A stretch of 35,171 nt of DNA from Deltaproteobacteria bacterium (lineage in GTDB: Bacteria > Desulfobacterota > DSM-4660 > Desulfatiglandales > Desulfatiglandaceae). The notes beneath the pieces are model-generated. The model made no database searches. It was given only the letters and a program-made list of their open reading frames with translations, and was not told the DNA's origin. A program made the position numbers and the translations under genes. Location: positions 1-35,171 of the forward strand of contig QMLQ01000004.1 of the NCBI GenBank assembly GCA_003646815.1, given 5' to 3'. This document shows, piece after piece, positions 26,171 through 34,997 of the stretch (position 1 is the stretch's first letter; every line of letters begins with the position of its first letter).

Positions 26171-27685
26171 TCATGACGCTGCTGCACGCATACAGTGAAT
26201 CAAGTCTCTGACTTCAACAGTTGCTATACCGGTTTGAATATCAGACATGCCATAGGGAATGACCAGGTCACCGTTGTGGAGGATCGCGCCGCAGGTATAC
26301 ACGACATTGGGGACATACCCCTCGCGCTCTTCCGCAAGCGGTGCAAGTAACGGCTCTCCAAGGCGGGCGATGACTCTTGCGGGATTTTCTAGATCAAGCA
26401 GCATGACGCCGATGGCATACTGACGCATGGGCCCGACCCCGTGGGTGAGCACGATCCAGCCTTCATCAGTCTCCAAAGGTGAGCCGCAGTTCCCGATCTG
26501 AATGAACTCCCACGGACGTGCGGGCTCCTGGATAATTTCGGTCTCCTGCCAGAAATGGATATTGTCCGAAAACATGATATGATTGTTTTCACCGTCCTGG
26601 CGCGATAGCATGACGTAGCTGCCGTCAATTTTCCGGGGGAAAAGCGCCATGCCCTTGTTTTGGATCGCTTTGCCGTTGAGGGTTATCACTTTGAATTTGA
26701 CAAAATCCTTTGTCTCAATAAGCTGCGGCAGGATTGTAAGACCGTTATAAGCCGTATAGGTCGCATAATAGGTAACTTCGCCGTTCTCATCAAAAAATTG
26801 CACGAATCGGGCGTCTTCAATGCCACTGCTTTCGTTTTTCGAAACGGGAAAGATAACCCGTTCGGATATGCGATGATCAGCCCGGAAACTTACCTCATAA
26901 TTGGAACTCGCAAGCCAGTACATGATTTCAAAGGTTTGGTTCTGGCGAAGCTCTGAAAAGAGAGGTCTCGCACGAAGCGCTCCAATTTCATTTTTTAATG
27001 TATGATAGGTGAAATCTTCCGGTACCTGGCCAAGGAGATGAGCTGTTACCTCATTGCAGGCATCCATTTCATTAAGCTTCAGCTGGAAAAGATGCCGGTC
27101 GTAAACTGCGTTTAAACGGACGTCAGGCCTCTCGACATAATCGCTGACCGGGTCGAAGATAAACGTATTGTGCCCGTCAAGGACACCACTGCGAAACACA
27201 ATAGAAGAAACATGCCCTTCGCCGATTGCCCTCAGGCTCATGATAAAGCGTAAGCTGCCTTTGTCCAAATGGCTTTGATCAGGATGGAGGACGATTGAAG
27301 GATTAAAAAGGGCGGCCGATTCTATGGAGTACTCCATGGTAAAATAGGCGCCGATAAGAATCCTTTGAACATCGCTGAGCACAGCATCCCGGGGAACATA
27401 ATCTTTTACCGCATCAAGGTGATGTTCAAAAACAGCCATGATGTCTTTGTGTCGCTCTGAAAAATCATGCATAATTTCTTCAAGAAGTTTCTCGGCATCC
27501 ATATCGGACAGGTCCGTTATGCGTTGAATGATTTTTCGTATACGATATGCACCGTCAGGAATATGCTGGCGGGTTATAACGCGTGAAGGATCGCCCTGCA
27601 TTTTCTTCTTTTCTCTTTTAACCTTTGGCCGTAGCCTTTTTTTTCCATCCATATCTCTGCCCACTGATAGATTATGCCGTCTCAT
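26171..27685 (-). CDS. GH130-family glycosidase/phosphorylase (long form)
   Basis: ESSGIEDARFVQFFDENGEVTYYATYTAYNG; MLSRQDGENNHIMFSDNIHFW; QIGNCGSPLETDEGWIVLTHGVGPMRQYAIGVMLLDLENPARVIARLGEPLLAP. Confidence 0.83.
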   Translation of the reverse strand: MRRHNLSVGRDMDGKKRLRPKVKREKKKMQGDPSRVITRQHIPDGAYRIRKIIQRITDLSDMDAEKLLEEIMHDFSERHKDIMAVFEHHLDAVKDYVPRDAVLSDVQRILIGAYFTMEYSIESAALFNPSIVLHPDQSHLDKGSLRFIMSLRAIGEGHVSSIVFRSGVLDGHNTFIFDPVSDYVERPDVRLNAVYDRHLFQLKLNEMDACNEVTAHLLGQVPEDFTYHTLKNEIGALRARPLFSELRQNQTFEIMYWLASSNYEVSFRADHRISERVIFPVSKNESSGIEDARFVQFFDENGEVTYYATYTAYNGLTILPQLIETKDFVKFKVITLNGKAIQNKGMALFPRKIDGSYVMLSRQDGENNHIMFSDNIHFWQETEIIQEPARPWEFIQIGNCGSPLETDEGWIVLTHGVGPMRQYAIGVMLLDLENPARVIARLGEPLLAPLAEEREGYVPNVVYTCGAILHNGDLVIPYGMSDIQTGIATVEVRDLIHCMRAAAS

Positions 27686-27691
27686 AACAGC

Positions 27692-28633
27692 CTACATCGG
27701 AGGCCGTTTTTTTGTGAGGCATAACTGTACAAGGTCATCAATGTGTGCCGTGCCGGCACACATGACCGTATCCGCCCCGCCCCAATAAATTTTTACCGTC
27801 CCGTCGTCTTCAGGAACAGTGCCACAGGTAAATACAACATTGGGCACATAGCCATTTACTTCCCAAGGATCCTCAGGCGCCAATATCCACTGGTCGGAAA
27901 CGCCGATAATTTTGGCCGGATCATCAAGGTCATGCAGGGCCGCACCGAGGCGGTACACTGTTCCGGACATCGTCTTAAAGACACCATGGTAGATATGAAG
28001 CCAGCCCCTGTCGGTTTTAAATGGCGGCGCACCGGGTCCGATTTTCATTTCATCCCAGTGATAGGCCACCGGCTTCATAATCACCCTCGAATCGCCCCAG
28101 TGAACCAGGTCGGGAGAATAGGAAATCCAGACGGACCAGGGCGAAAGCTCCGAATGCGGCCGATCCAGGCGGACATACCGGCCACCGAACTTTTCAGGGA
28201 AAATAACGACGTTTCGAAAATCGGCCTGGGTGATCAGCGCAATACGCTCAACGGTTTTAAAATCCCTGGTGCGTGCAAGGGCAATCCGCACGCCGTGACG
28301 GGAATAGGCGCTGTAGGTTAGCAGGTACTCTCCATCTACAGGGCAAATTCTGAGGTCCTCGACGCCGAATGCTTCATATTCGGCAAAAGCATTGTCCGTT
28401 GAAGGTAGAAGAAAGGGTTTGGCATGAACCGTAAATGAAAAACCATCCTCGCTGTCGGCCCTGCCGATGATTGAGCGGCCATTCCGCAAATGCGACCTGA
28501 AAAGCATAATGTAGCGATCGTTGTGTTTGACGATACCTGCATTGTGAACGGTAGCGACTGGGTACGGCACATCCTTCCTTGTCAGTATGGGATTCTTTTC
28601 AGACCGTTCGATGATTGAACGATGCGTTTTCAT
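27692..28633 (-). CDS. GH130-family beta-mannoside phosphorylase-like protein (short form)
   Basis: NPILTRKDVPYPVATVHNAGIV...; EAFGVEDLRICPVDGEYLLTYSAYS; KIGPGAPPFKTDRGWLHIYHGVF...YRLGAALHDLDDPAKIIG. Confidence 0.87.
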   Translation of the reverse strand: MKTHRSIIERSEKNPILTRKDVPYPVATVHNAGIVKHNDRYIMLFRSHLRNGRSIIGRADSEDGFSFTVHAKPFLLPSTDNAFAEYEAFGVEDLRICPVDGEYLLTYSAYSRHGVRIALARTRDFKTVERIALITQADFRNVVIFPEKFGGRYVRLDRPHSELSPWSVWISYSPDLVHWGDSRVIMKPVAYHWDEMKIGPGAPPFKTDRGWLHIYHGVFKTMSGTVYRLGAALHDLDDPAKIIGVSDQWILAPEDPWEVNGYVPNVVFTCGTVPEDDGTVKIYWGGADTVMCAGTAHIDDLVQLCLTKKRPPM

Positions 28634-29649
28634 GCCGGTGTGTCCTGTACAATCATTTCATAGACTTGTATGTATTCATCGATCATTCGGTCCACGGTGA
28701 AATGCCGTTCAACCTGATGGCGGCAATATCCACGGTCAATCTCTTTAATCCGGGCTACGACCTCAATGGCCTCGTCCACGTTGCCCACTAAAAAACCACT
28801 TTTGCCGTTTTCGATAAGTTCAGGCATGCTGCCCCGATCAAAGGCGATCACGGGCGTACCGCAGGCCATTGATTCGATGACGGACAGACCGAAGGGTTCA
28901 TCAAACTGTATTGGATGCAACAGTGCGCAGGCTTTGCCGAGTAGCCGTTTCCGGTCAACTGGTCCGACGCTGCCAACATAAATCACCTTGTGGTTGTCTA
29001 TGTGCGGGGCAACATATTGGTCATAGTAGGCCTGGTCCTGAATGATACCCGCCATGATCAGTTTTTTATTACAGGCCCTCGCGATGTTCAGGGCCTCTTT
29101 GACACCCTTGTCATGATGAATGCGCCCGAAAAACAGCAGGGAATCGTCTGGAGCAGGCTGAAAATCAAACTGCTTGATGTCAATGCCGTGATGGATGGTC
29201 TTGATATAATCAAGATCCGGCGACCGGTCGGCATGGCTGATGGAAACATAGGATACCGTGTTGTTGTATTTTTTGTAAACCGGCAGGATACCGGGCGATG
29301 AAAAGCCGTGAATAGTGGTCACCAGCGGGGTGCTGATTAGACCGGTATAGGTCAGGGGCAGATAGTCAAAGTGGTTGTGGATCATGTCGTACCCATCGGC
29401 ATGTTCAAAGAGTTCGGAAATGTGCAGGCACTCCCAGACTTTTGGTATAAGCGAGCGGTTTTCTTCATAGCCCTGCGGGCAAATCGCATGCAGTGTGCCG
29501 CTGGTCTGCGAATCCGCGGTTGCAAACAAGGTGACATCATGACCGCGCGCCACCAGCCCCTCGGTTAAGAGAGATGCTATATTTTCCCAGGGCCCGTAGT
29601 GCCGTGGCGGGGTGCACCAGGCAATGGGCGAGAGCATGGCAACGTGCAT
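28630..29649 (-). CDS. Glycosyltransferase family 4
   Basis: HVAMLSPIAWCTPPRHYGPWE...; LLFFGRIHHDKGVKEAL; EPFGLSVIESMACGTPVIAFDRGSMPELIENGKSGFLV. ATGA overlap with the next gene. Confidence 0.92.
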   Translation of the reverse strand: MHVAMLSPIAWCTPPRHYGPWENIASLLTEGLVARGHDVTLFATADSQTSGTLHAICPQGYEENRSLIPKVWECLHISELFEHADGYDMIHNHFDYLPLTYTGLISTPLVTTIHGFSSPGILPVYKKYNNTVSYVSISHADRSPDLDYIKTIHHGIDIKQFDFQPAPDDSLLFFGRIHHDKGVKEALNIARACNKKLIMAGIIQDQAYYDQYVAPHIDNHKVIYVGSVGPVDRKRLLGKACALLHPIQFDEPFGLSVIESMACGTPVIAFDRGSMPELIENGKSGFLVGNVDEAIEVVARIKEIDRGYCRHQVERHFTVDRMIDEYIQVYEMIVQDTPA

Positions 29650-29663
29650 GACCGATCCTTTCG

Positions 29664-31970
29664 TTAATCAGTTTCTTGTGACGACGGCTGGTTTAAAATC
29701 TCGTCGGTATAAAGCTTTTGCAATGTCATCAGCGAAAGCAGCCAGGCAAGGGACGATTCGGCGCCCTCATTTTGGTTGATGCCGTCCGCCATCAACCCAT
29801 CCCGGCAGCCGCCGGTCTTGGGATCATAGAGCGACATATTCAGGTCATTGTGCCCGAGAAACCAGTTAAAGCACATCACCGCATTGTCGAGCCATGATTT
29901 ATCCCGGGTGACGTTAAAGGCTTCGACGCAGGCTTCGATCATGGCATTGGCCTCGACGGGCTGCTGGTCAAAGCGAGCCTTGGGGCCGCCTTGTTCATAC
30001 CATCCGTTGCTGCCTATTGGGACAAAATGACCGTCTTCGGTTTGGATGGTGAGCAGCCACTTGAGGGATCTGAGTCCCATATCGAGCATATCGCTCCGCT
30101 GTATCCATTGACCGGATAGGAGGAGGGCATGGGGCAACTTGCCGTTGGCATAGTTCAAGGCGTTTTCAAGCCAGGGCCAGTCGTCTGTTCCATTGTTTTC
30201 AAACTGATCAAAAAGCCTGTTGGCAAGGATCTCCCGGATCCTGCGCACATCACTGTCGCCGGAAAACTTGTCCAGGTAGGCATGTATGCCCACCAGACAA
30301 AAAGCCACGGCGCGAGGTGAATGAAAATTCTCGACAGCTTGCAGAGCCTTGTTAAAAAGGGTCGTGCTCATTGCGAGATGCCCGGGATTTTGAAGAAACG
30401 ACACCGCCTTGCCGAGGCTCCAGATCGCCCTGCCATGTGCATCTTCTGATCCGATCTCCTCCGTCCACTGCCTCGAATAGCTCATGAAGTTCCGAAAACG
30501 ACCATTTTTTTCATTAAAGGCATACAAAAGGAATCCGAGATAATGACTGCTGAGGAAATCAAGCCCCAAGCCGTTTGTCGGCAGGTATTTTTGACCCATG
30601 GCGGCAACCAGCAGCGCCCTGGCGTTATCATCGGTGCAATAGCCATGGGTGCGATCGGGAATGGTATAGTTGGCATGCTGCAACATTCCGGTATCATCGG
30701 TAAAGGCCTTCAGGTGATCCAGCTTGATCTCCGGGAGCTCGAAATTCGTGATGACCTTGATGTTCTCAACATAAGAATACCGGGGACGGGGGTACCGGGT
30801 CCTGCTCAGTTGAACCTCCCTGAAAACCTGGAGATACTTTCGGGACACCTCCTTCCAAACCGCATTGCGGCTGAACATATAGGCTTTTTTACGCATGGCG
30901 TGCCGTTCGACATCGCTGCCCAGAAGGTCGATGATTTGTTCCGCCATGGCATCTGGATTGTGGAAGGGCACAATTCGGCCCCGGCCTTCGGCAAGCATCT
31001 CGGCAGCATACCAGTACGGGGTCGAAATGATGGCCTTACCTGCGCCCATGGCATAGGCGAGGGTCCCGGAGGTAACCTGAGCTTCTTCAAGATAAGGGGT
31101 TACGTAGATATCGGCGAGGCCGAGAAACTCACATAACTCTTTAAGTTCAACAAAACGATTTTGAAAAATGACATGCTTGCTGATATCGAGTTTGCGCACG
31201 AGCTGCTGCAGCATTATACGGTACGCATCCCCATGAGATTTCAGGATATTCGGATGTGTTGCACCCAGGATAATATAGGTCACATCAGGGTGTTTTTTGA
31301 TGACCGCCGGAAGGGCCTGCAATACATTTTCAATGCCCTTATTTGGGGAAAGCAAGCCGAACGTCAGCAGCACCTTCTTGCCTTCCACGCCGAACTTGTC
31401 TTTGTAGAAACTGGGGTCGATAAAGGGCGTATCCGGAATACCGTGATGGATTAAGGCAATTTTCTCCTCGGGAACCGCATAGATATCTTTAAGAAAGTCA
31501 GAGGCCTTACGGCTCATTACCACCAGTTTATCGGACAGATCGGACAGCTTGCTCATAACAGCACGGTATTCCGGGGCCGGATCTTTCAGAATCGTGTGCA
31601 ACGTTGTCACGACCGGCATACGCAGATCACCCAATAGTTTCAGGAGGTGGCTGCCGGCCGGACCGCCGAAAAGGCCGTACTCATGCTGAACGCAGACAAT
31701 ATCCGTCTTGCTGATATTGAGGAATTGAGCTGCCATGCTGTAATCACTCAATTTGTTCTGGTTGATTTCAAAACGCACTTTTTCCGGATATGGATATCCC
31801 TCGGGTTTGTCATTCATGGCAGCCGCCCAGCAGGAAATATCGGGGGCTTCCGCTGACAAGGCTTCAACCAGGTCCGTGGTGAAGGTCGCGATCCCGCATC
31901 GGCGGGGCAGATAATTGCCGATTACGGCAACCGCGTCAATTCCTTCATAATACTGAACAAGAGATGACAT
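29664..31970 (-). CDS. Two-domain protein: N-terminal GT4 glycosyltransferase + C-terminal (alpha/alpha)-toroid-like domain
   Basis: GNYLPRRCGIATFTTDLVEAL; LTFGLLSPNKGIENVLQALP; C-terminal TIPDRTHGYCTDDNARALLVAA, FRNFMSYSRQWTEEIGSEDAHGRAIWSLG. Confidence 0.85.
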   Translation of the reverse strand: MSSLVQYYEGIDAVAVIGNYLPRRCGIATFTTDLVEALSAEAPDISCWAAAMNDKPEGYPYPEKVRFEINQNKLSDYSMAAQFLNISKTDIVCVQHEYGLFGGPAGSHLLKLLGDLRMPVVTTLHTILKDPAPEYRAVMSKLSDLSDKLVVMSRKASDFLKDIYAVPEEKIALIHHGIPDTPFIDPSFYKDKFGVEGKKVLLTFGLLSPNKGIENVLQALPAVIKKHPDVTYIILGATHPNILKSHGDAYRIMLQQLVRKLDISKHVIFQNRFVELKELCEFLGLADIYVTPYLEEAQVTSGTLAYAMGAGKAIISTPYWYAAEMLAEGRGRIVPFHNPDAMAEQIIDLLGSDVERHAMRKKAYMFSRNAVWKEVSRKYLQVFREVQLSRTRYPRPRYSYVENIKVITNFELPEIKLDHLKAFTDDTGMLQHANYTIPDRTHGYCTDDNARALLVAAMGQKYLPTNGLGLDFLSSHYLGFLLYAFNEKNGRFRNFMSYSRQWTEEIGSEDAHGRAIWSLGKAVSFLQNPGHLAMSTTLFNKALQAVENFHSPRAVAFCLVGIHAYLDKFSGDSDVRRIREILANRLFDQFENNGTDDWPWLENALNYANGKLPHALLLSGQWIQRSDMLDMGLRSLKWLLTIQTEDGHFVPIGSNGWYEQGGPKARFDQQPVEANAMIEACVEAFNVTRDKSWLDNAVMCFNWFLGHNDLNMSLYDPKTGGCRDGLMADGINQNEGAESSLAWLLSLMTLQKLYTDEILNQPSSQETD

Positions 31971-31994
31971 AACCGCTACCTTTTTGTTTTGCGT

Positions 31995-32120
31995 TCATTT
32001 TTCGTTTTCCCACATCGATTTCCTTTTGTCTTTTTTTTGCTTCCGTTTTTCCTTTGGTGTTCGCTTGCCTTTTTTCTGTTCTTCTCGTCTGTCTTTATCT
32101 CTTTTTCCCTTGTCGCCCAT
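31995..32120 (-). CDS. Small highly basic protein (41 aa), not in the ORF track (below size cut-off)
   Basis: My translation: MGDKGKRDKDRREEQKKGKRTPKEKRKQKKDKRKSMWENEK*. RBS-like AAGGGA just upstream of ATG 32120; stop lies 24 nt before the GT start at 31970. Confidence 0.6.
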   Translation of the reverse strand: MGDKGKRDKDRREEQKKGKRTPKEKRKQKKDKRKSMWENEK

Positions 32121-32323
32121 TTCATTCCCTTTTATTTTCAAAAAACTTTTTATCTCATAATCAGCCATAGTTCATCATGTGGCCACACGTCCCCATATAT
32201 TCGTTGTGAGCTCCTTGCCAGCAAAGTTTTTCCCGTCTATGATTCTCCCAAAGATGATTAAATTTGCCATTCCAGGCAGAATATGACGGAGGTGCATCGA
32301 GTAAAGCACCAGTCTTTCTTTAT

Positions 32324-32349
32324 AAGGGAACCCACATATGAGTTCCCTT
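32324..32349. terminator. Hairpin, possible intergenic terminator/attenuator
   Basis: AAGGGAAC-ccacatatga-GTTCCCTT 8-bp perfect stem just downstream of the 32357-32707 CDS; no good U-tract, hence low confidence. Confidence 0.4.
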
Positions 32350-32356
32350 TAACAGC

Positions 32357-32707
32357 TCATTTTTTGATAAGAAGTCCAAGCTCCTCGGCGCATGCTTGGC
32401 TCACGCCATCACCAGCCTTTTTCTGCCCGGGCATTTTATCCCAGCCCTCTTTTTCAATGAATTCAGCCCTCTTCCATGAATCTATTTCCCCTAATTCCTT
32501 GAGTTTCTCCTCATGATTGGGCTGCCCCATAAATTGGGCAACGCAGATCGCCGCCTGACTCGCCAAAACCGCTTTTTCGGTCATCGCTTTGGTCGTGCCG
32601 GAGGTTGTCCACCCCCCCCACGCAAAACCGATGATCATTGCGACGACTGCTCCGCAAACAATACCCCAAACTCCAAACTTCATTTTCCCTGCAGTTTCCG
32701 GTTTCAT
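32357..32707 (-). CDS. Uncharacterised small protein with N-terminal glycine-rich TM segment
   Basis: 116 aa; FGVWGIVCGAVVAMIIGFAWGGWTTSGTT single TM; RBS GGAGGAG. Confidence 0.7.
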   Translation of the reverse strand: MKPETAGKMKFGVWGIVCGAVVAMIIGFAWGGWTTSGTTKAMTEKAVLASQAAICVAQFMGQPNHEEKLKELGEIDSWKRAEFIEKEGWDKMPGQKKAGDGVSQACAEELGLLIKK

Positions 32708-32710
32708 TGA

Positions 32711-32827
32711 TCACTCCTCCTTGCATTGTGTTGTGGTGTTTTCGCTCAGGATGACCTTTCGACCAATGACTTGAACAATGTCATTGCCCCGGCCGGCATC
32801 CGGCCGTTTTTCCCGTTTGAAGATCAT
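32711..32827 (-). CDS. Candidate small ORF (38 aa) between radical SAM gene and 32357-32707
   Basis: My translation: MIFKREKRPDAGRGNDIVQVIGRKVILSENTTTQCKEE*; stop lies 3 nt before the next ATG; AGGAG about 10 nt upstream of the start. Confidence 0.4.
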   Translation of the reverse strand: MIFKREKRPDAGRGNDIVQVIGRKVILSENTTTQCKEE

Positions 32828-32880
32828 TTCCTGGATGCTCCTCGTTTCCGCAATGCCTTTGACCTGGGTGGCTTACCGGC

Positions 32881-34362
32881 TCACTGAGCGATCTTCAATT
32901 CACAGATTTTGCGGAAATGATGGCCATAAATGGCAAGCGTAATATTTAGCGGGAGCATTTTAGGCCGGCGAAAAAGAGTCCAGAATGTGATTTTCCAATA
33001 TTGGAATCGTTCCTTGCCGAAAATACCCAGGCGGATACTTGAACGCAAGACTGCCAGCAGACGTTGAAAATCCAGGGGGGTCCTGACCTTTGGTTTCTTA
33101 TACTCCTGGAGGAAGGTCATCGCCCGTTTATAGTAATGCTCGGGTGAGTAGATGTACTCCATCAGGTTTCTGTAGCCTTCGCGCAATACATCAAGCCCCA
33201 TTCTAGGAACGATGTTGGTTGTTCCGTCTGCGTTATCTCCGGAGAGAGCGTCGATCAGACGACCCTCCTTTCTCATTCGTTCATAAAGCCTTGTGCCGGG
33301 AGGAGCGTTCAGCAAGCCCACCATCGCGGTGACAATGCCGCTCTTTTGGATAAAGTCGATCTGCCGCTGAAAGATGGAGGGCGTATCACTGTCAAAACCG
33401 ACAATGAAGCCACCGGTCACTTGCAGTCCGGCTCGCTGCATGCGCTTCACACTCTCAAGGAGATCCCGGTTCTTGTTCTGCTTCTTGTTGCATTCGGCCA
33501 GGCTTTCTTCATTGGGCGTTTCGATTCCGATGAAAACGGCATCAAAACCCGCCTGGACCATCATTTCCATCAGCGGCTCGTCATCGGCCAGGTTGACCGA
33601 AGCCTCGGTGTTAAAAGGGATGCCCTTCTTGCCTTTCTGCCATTGGATGAGTGCCGGGAGGAGATGGTTCTTCAGATAACCTTTGTTGCCGATAAAATTG
33701 TCATCTACAAAAAAGATCTGTCCACGCCACCCTTGATCGTAGAGCCCGTCCAGCTCGGCAATAATCTGCTCGGCTGTTTTGATACGTGGGCGATGCCCGA
33801 ACAATGCGGTTACATTACAGAAATCACAATTGAATGGGCAGCCACGTGAAAACTGGATGCTCATCGAGGCATACTGTTTAAAATCCATCAACTCCCACAT
33901 GGGAGCAGGTGTCTTTCGAATGTCGCAAAACCCGGATGCCTCATAGATGTGCCCGGCTTTCCCTTTCTCCAGATCCGCCAGAAAGGGGGGAAGGGTCAAT
34001 TCTGCCTCATTCAGCACAAAATGGTCCACTTCCTCAAACGCATCGTATTCGTTGGTGAAGAGCGGCCCACCGGCTATGATCCTGATATTCGCCTCTTTAC
34101 ACCGGGCGATGATCTCATGTGCCGAGTCTCTTTGTACAACCATGCCGCTGATAAAAGCGCAATCAGCCCACGCCAGGTCTTTTTCGGTGAGCTTTGCCAC
34201 ATTCACATCAACCAATTTCTTGGGCCATTCTTTGGGCAGCATTGATCCTATCGTCAGAAGGCCCAGGGGAGGCAAGGCCGCCCTTTTGTGAATGAATTTC
34301 AGGGCGTATTTGAAACTCCAAAAGGTAGCCGGGTACTCCGGATAAATCAGCAAGGTTTTCAT
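32881..34362 (-). CDS. B12-binding-domain radical SAM protein (DUF4070/HpnP-like architecture)
   Basis: N-terminal Rossmann-like B12-binding region; FSRGCPFNCDFCNV (CxxxCxxC radical SAM motif); VDDNFIGNKGYL; GFIVGFDSDTPSIFQRQIDFIQ. Confidence 0.87.
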   Translation of the reverse strand: MKTLLIYPEYPATFWSFKYALKFIHKRAALPPLGLLTIGSMLPKEWPKKLVDVNVAKLTEKDLAWADCAFISGMVVQRDSAHEIIARCKEANIRIIAGGPLFTNEYDAFEEVDHFVLNEAELTLPPFLADLEKGKAGHIYEASGFCDIRKTPAPMWELMDFKQYASMSIQFSRGCPFNCDFCNVTALFGHRPRIKTAEQIIAELDGLYDQGWRGQIFFVDDNFIGNKGYLKNHLLPALIQWQKGKKGIPFNTEASVNLADDEPLMEMMVQAGFDAVFIGIETPNEESLAECNKKQNKNRDLLESVKRMQRAGLQVTGGFIVGFDSDTPSIFQRQIDFIQKSGIVTAMVGLLNAPPGTRLYERMRKEGRLIDALSGDNADGTTNIVPRMGLDVLREGYRNLMEYIYSPEHYYKRAMTFLQEYKKPKVRTPLDFQRLLAVLRSSIRLGIFGKERFQYWKITFWTLFRRPKMLPLNITLAIYGHHFRKICELKIAQ

Positions 34363-34396
34363 AAGCTTTCCTTTCGCATGTTAAAATTATCCTTGG

Positions 34397-34732
34397 TCAT
34401 TTCGGGGCTCCCTTCTCCCTGAGGGAATTGACGAACTCCATCCCTTCCGAATGGGAAACCGTATGGATTTTCATTTCCAGAGGTTTGGCTAACAGGCTCT
34501 TCGTCCCGAGTAAAACACTGAATTTTTCAGATTGTATATGACGGTTCAAGTCCTCACGGGTTTTCCACTCCTCAATCACATTGAAAACCGTTTTGCCATC
34601 GAAATCCCAAAAAACGTCATAGCTCAGACACCCCTTCTCCTTTCTCGCCGACTGAATCATCGAGAGAAGTGTCTGCATTACCTCCGTCCTTTTTTCCACG
34701 AGTGCCTTTATTGAAATCTTCACGATAATCAC
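34397..34732 (-). CDS. Antibiotic biosynthesis monooxygenase (ABM) domain protein
   Basis: ALVEKRTEVMQTLLSMIQSARKEKGCLSYDVFWDFDGKTVFNVIEEWKTREDLNRHIQSEKF. Start is GTG at 34732 or 34723; uncertain. Confidence 0.78.
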   Translation of the reverse strand: MIIVKISIKALVEKRTEVMQTLLSMIQSARKEKGCLSYDVFWDFDGKTVFNVIEEWKTREDLNRHIQSEKFSVLLGTKSLLAKPLEMKIHTVSHSEGMEFVNSLREKGAPK

Positions 34733-34794
34733 CAGAGCCCCCCTCTGCGCCTTGTCTGCCGTCCCAAAAATCAACCGTTCTACTATTTATATGT

Positions 34795-34809
34795 CCAAGT
34801 TTCGTGCCA
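34795..34809 (-). promoter_or_regulatory. Sigma54 (-24/-12) promoter-like sequence
   Basis: Minus strand TGGCACGAAACTTGG vs consensus TGGCAC-N5-TTGC; one mismatch in the -12 element; ~60-70 nt upstream of the ABM start. Confidence 0.6.
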
Positions 34810-34997
34810 GGCTGGATAAGTGCGATATTATTCGGCACAACATATTGAATTATCACTGAATATATACTTTAGGAAGATTGGTGAGGAGGGCCGGGTCAGC
34901 GCAAAACAATGGTCATATATGGCAGGTGGTCAAATATAACCACGACCCTGGCATCTTTTCGGTTCTGTGGGAGAGGCCTGGAAAGGACTTCCAGGTC

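Noticed and set aside
31989-32261. Plus-strand Phe-rich hydrophobic ORF (MRSFFVFPHRFPFVFFLLPFF…)
   Set aside because: It is the complement of the A/Lys-rich small ORF 31995-32120 and has no convincing RBS; looks artefactual.
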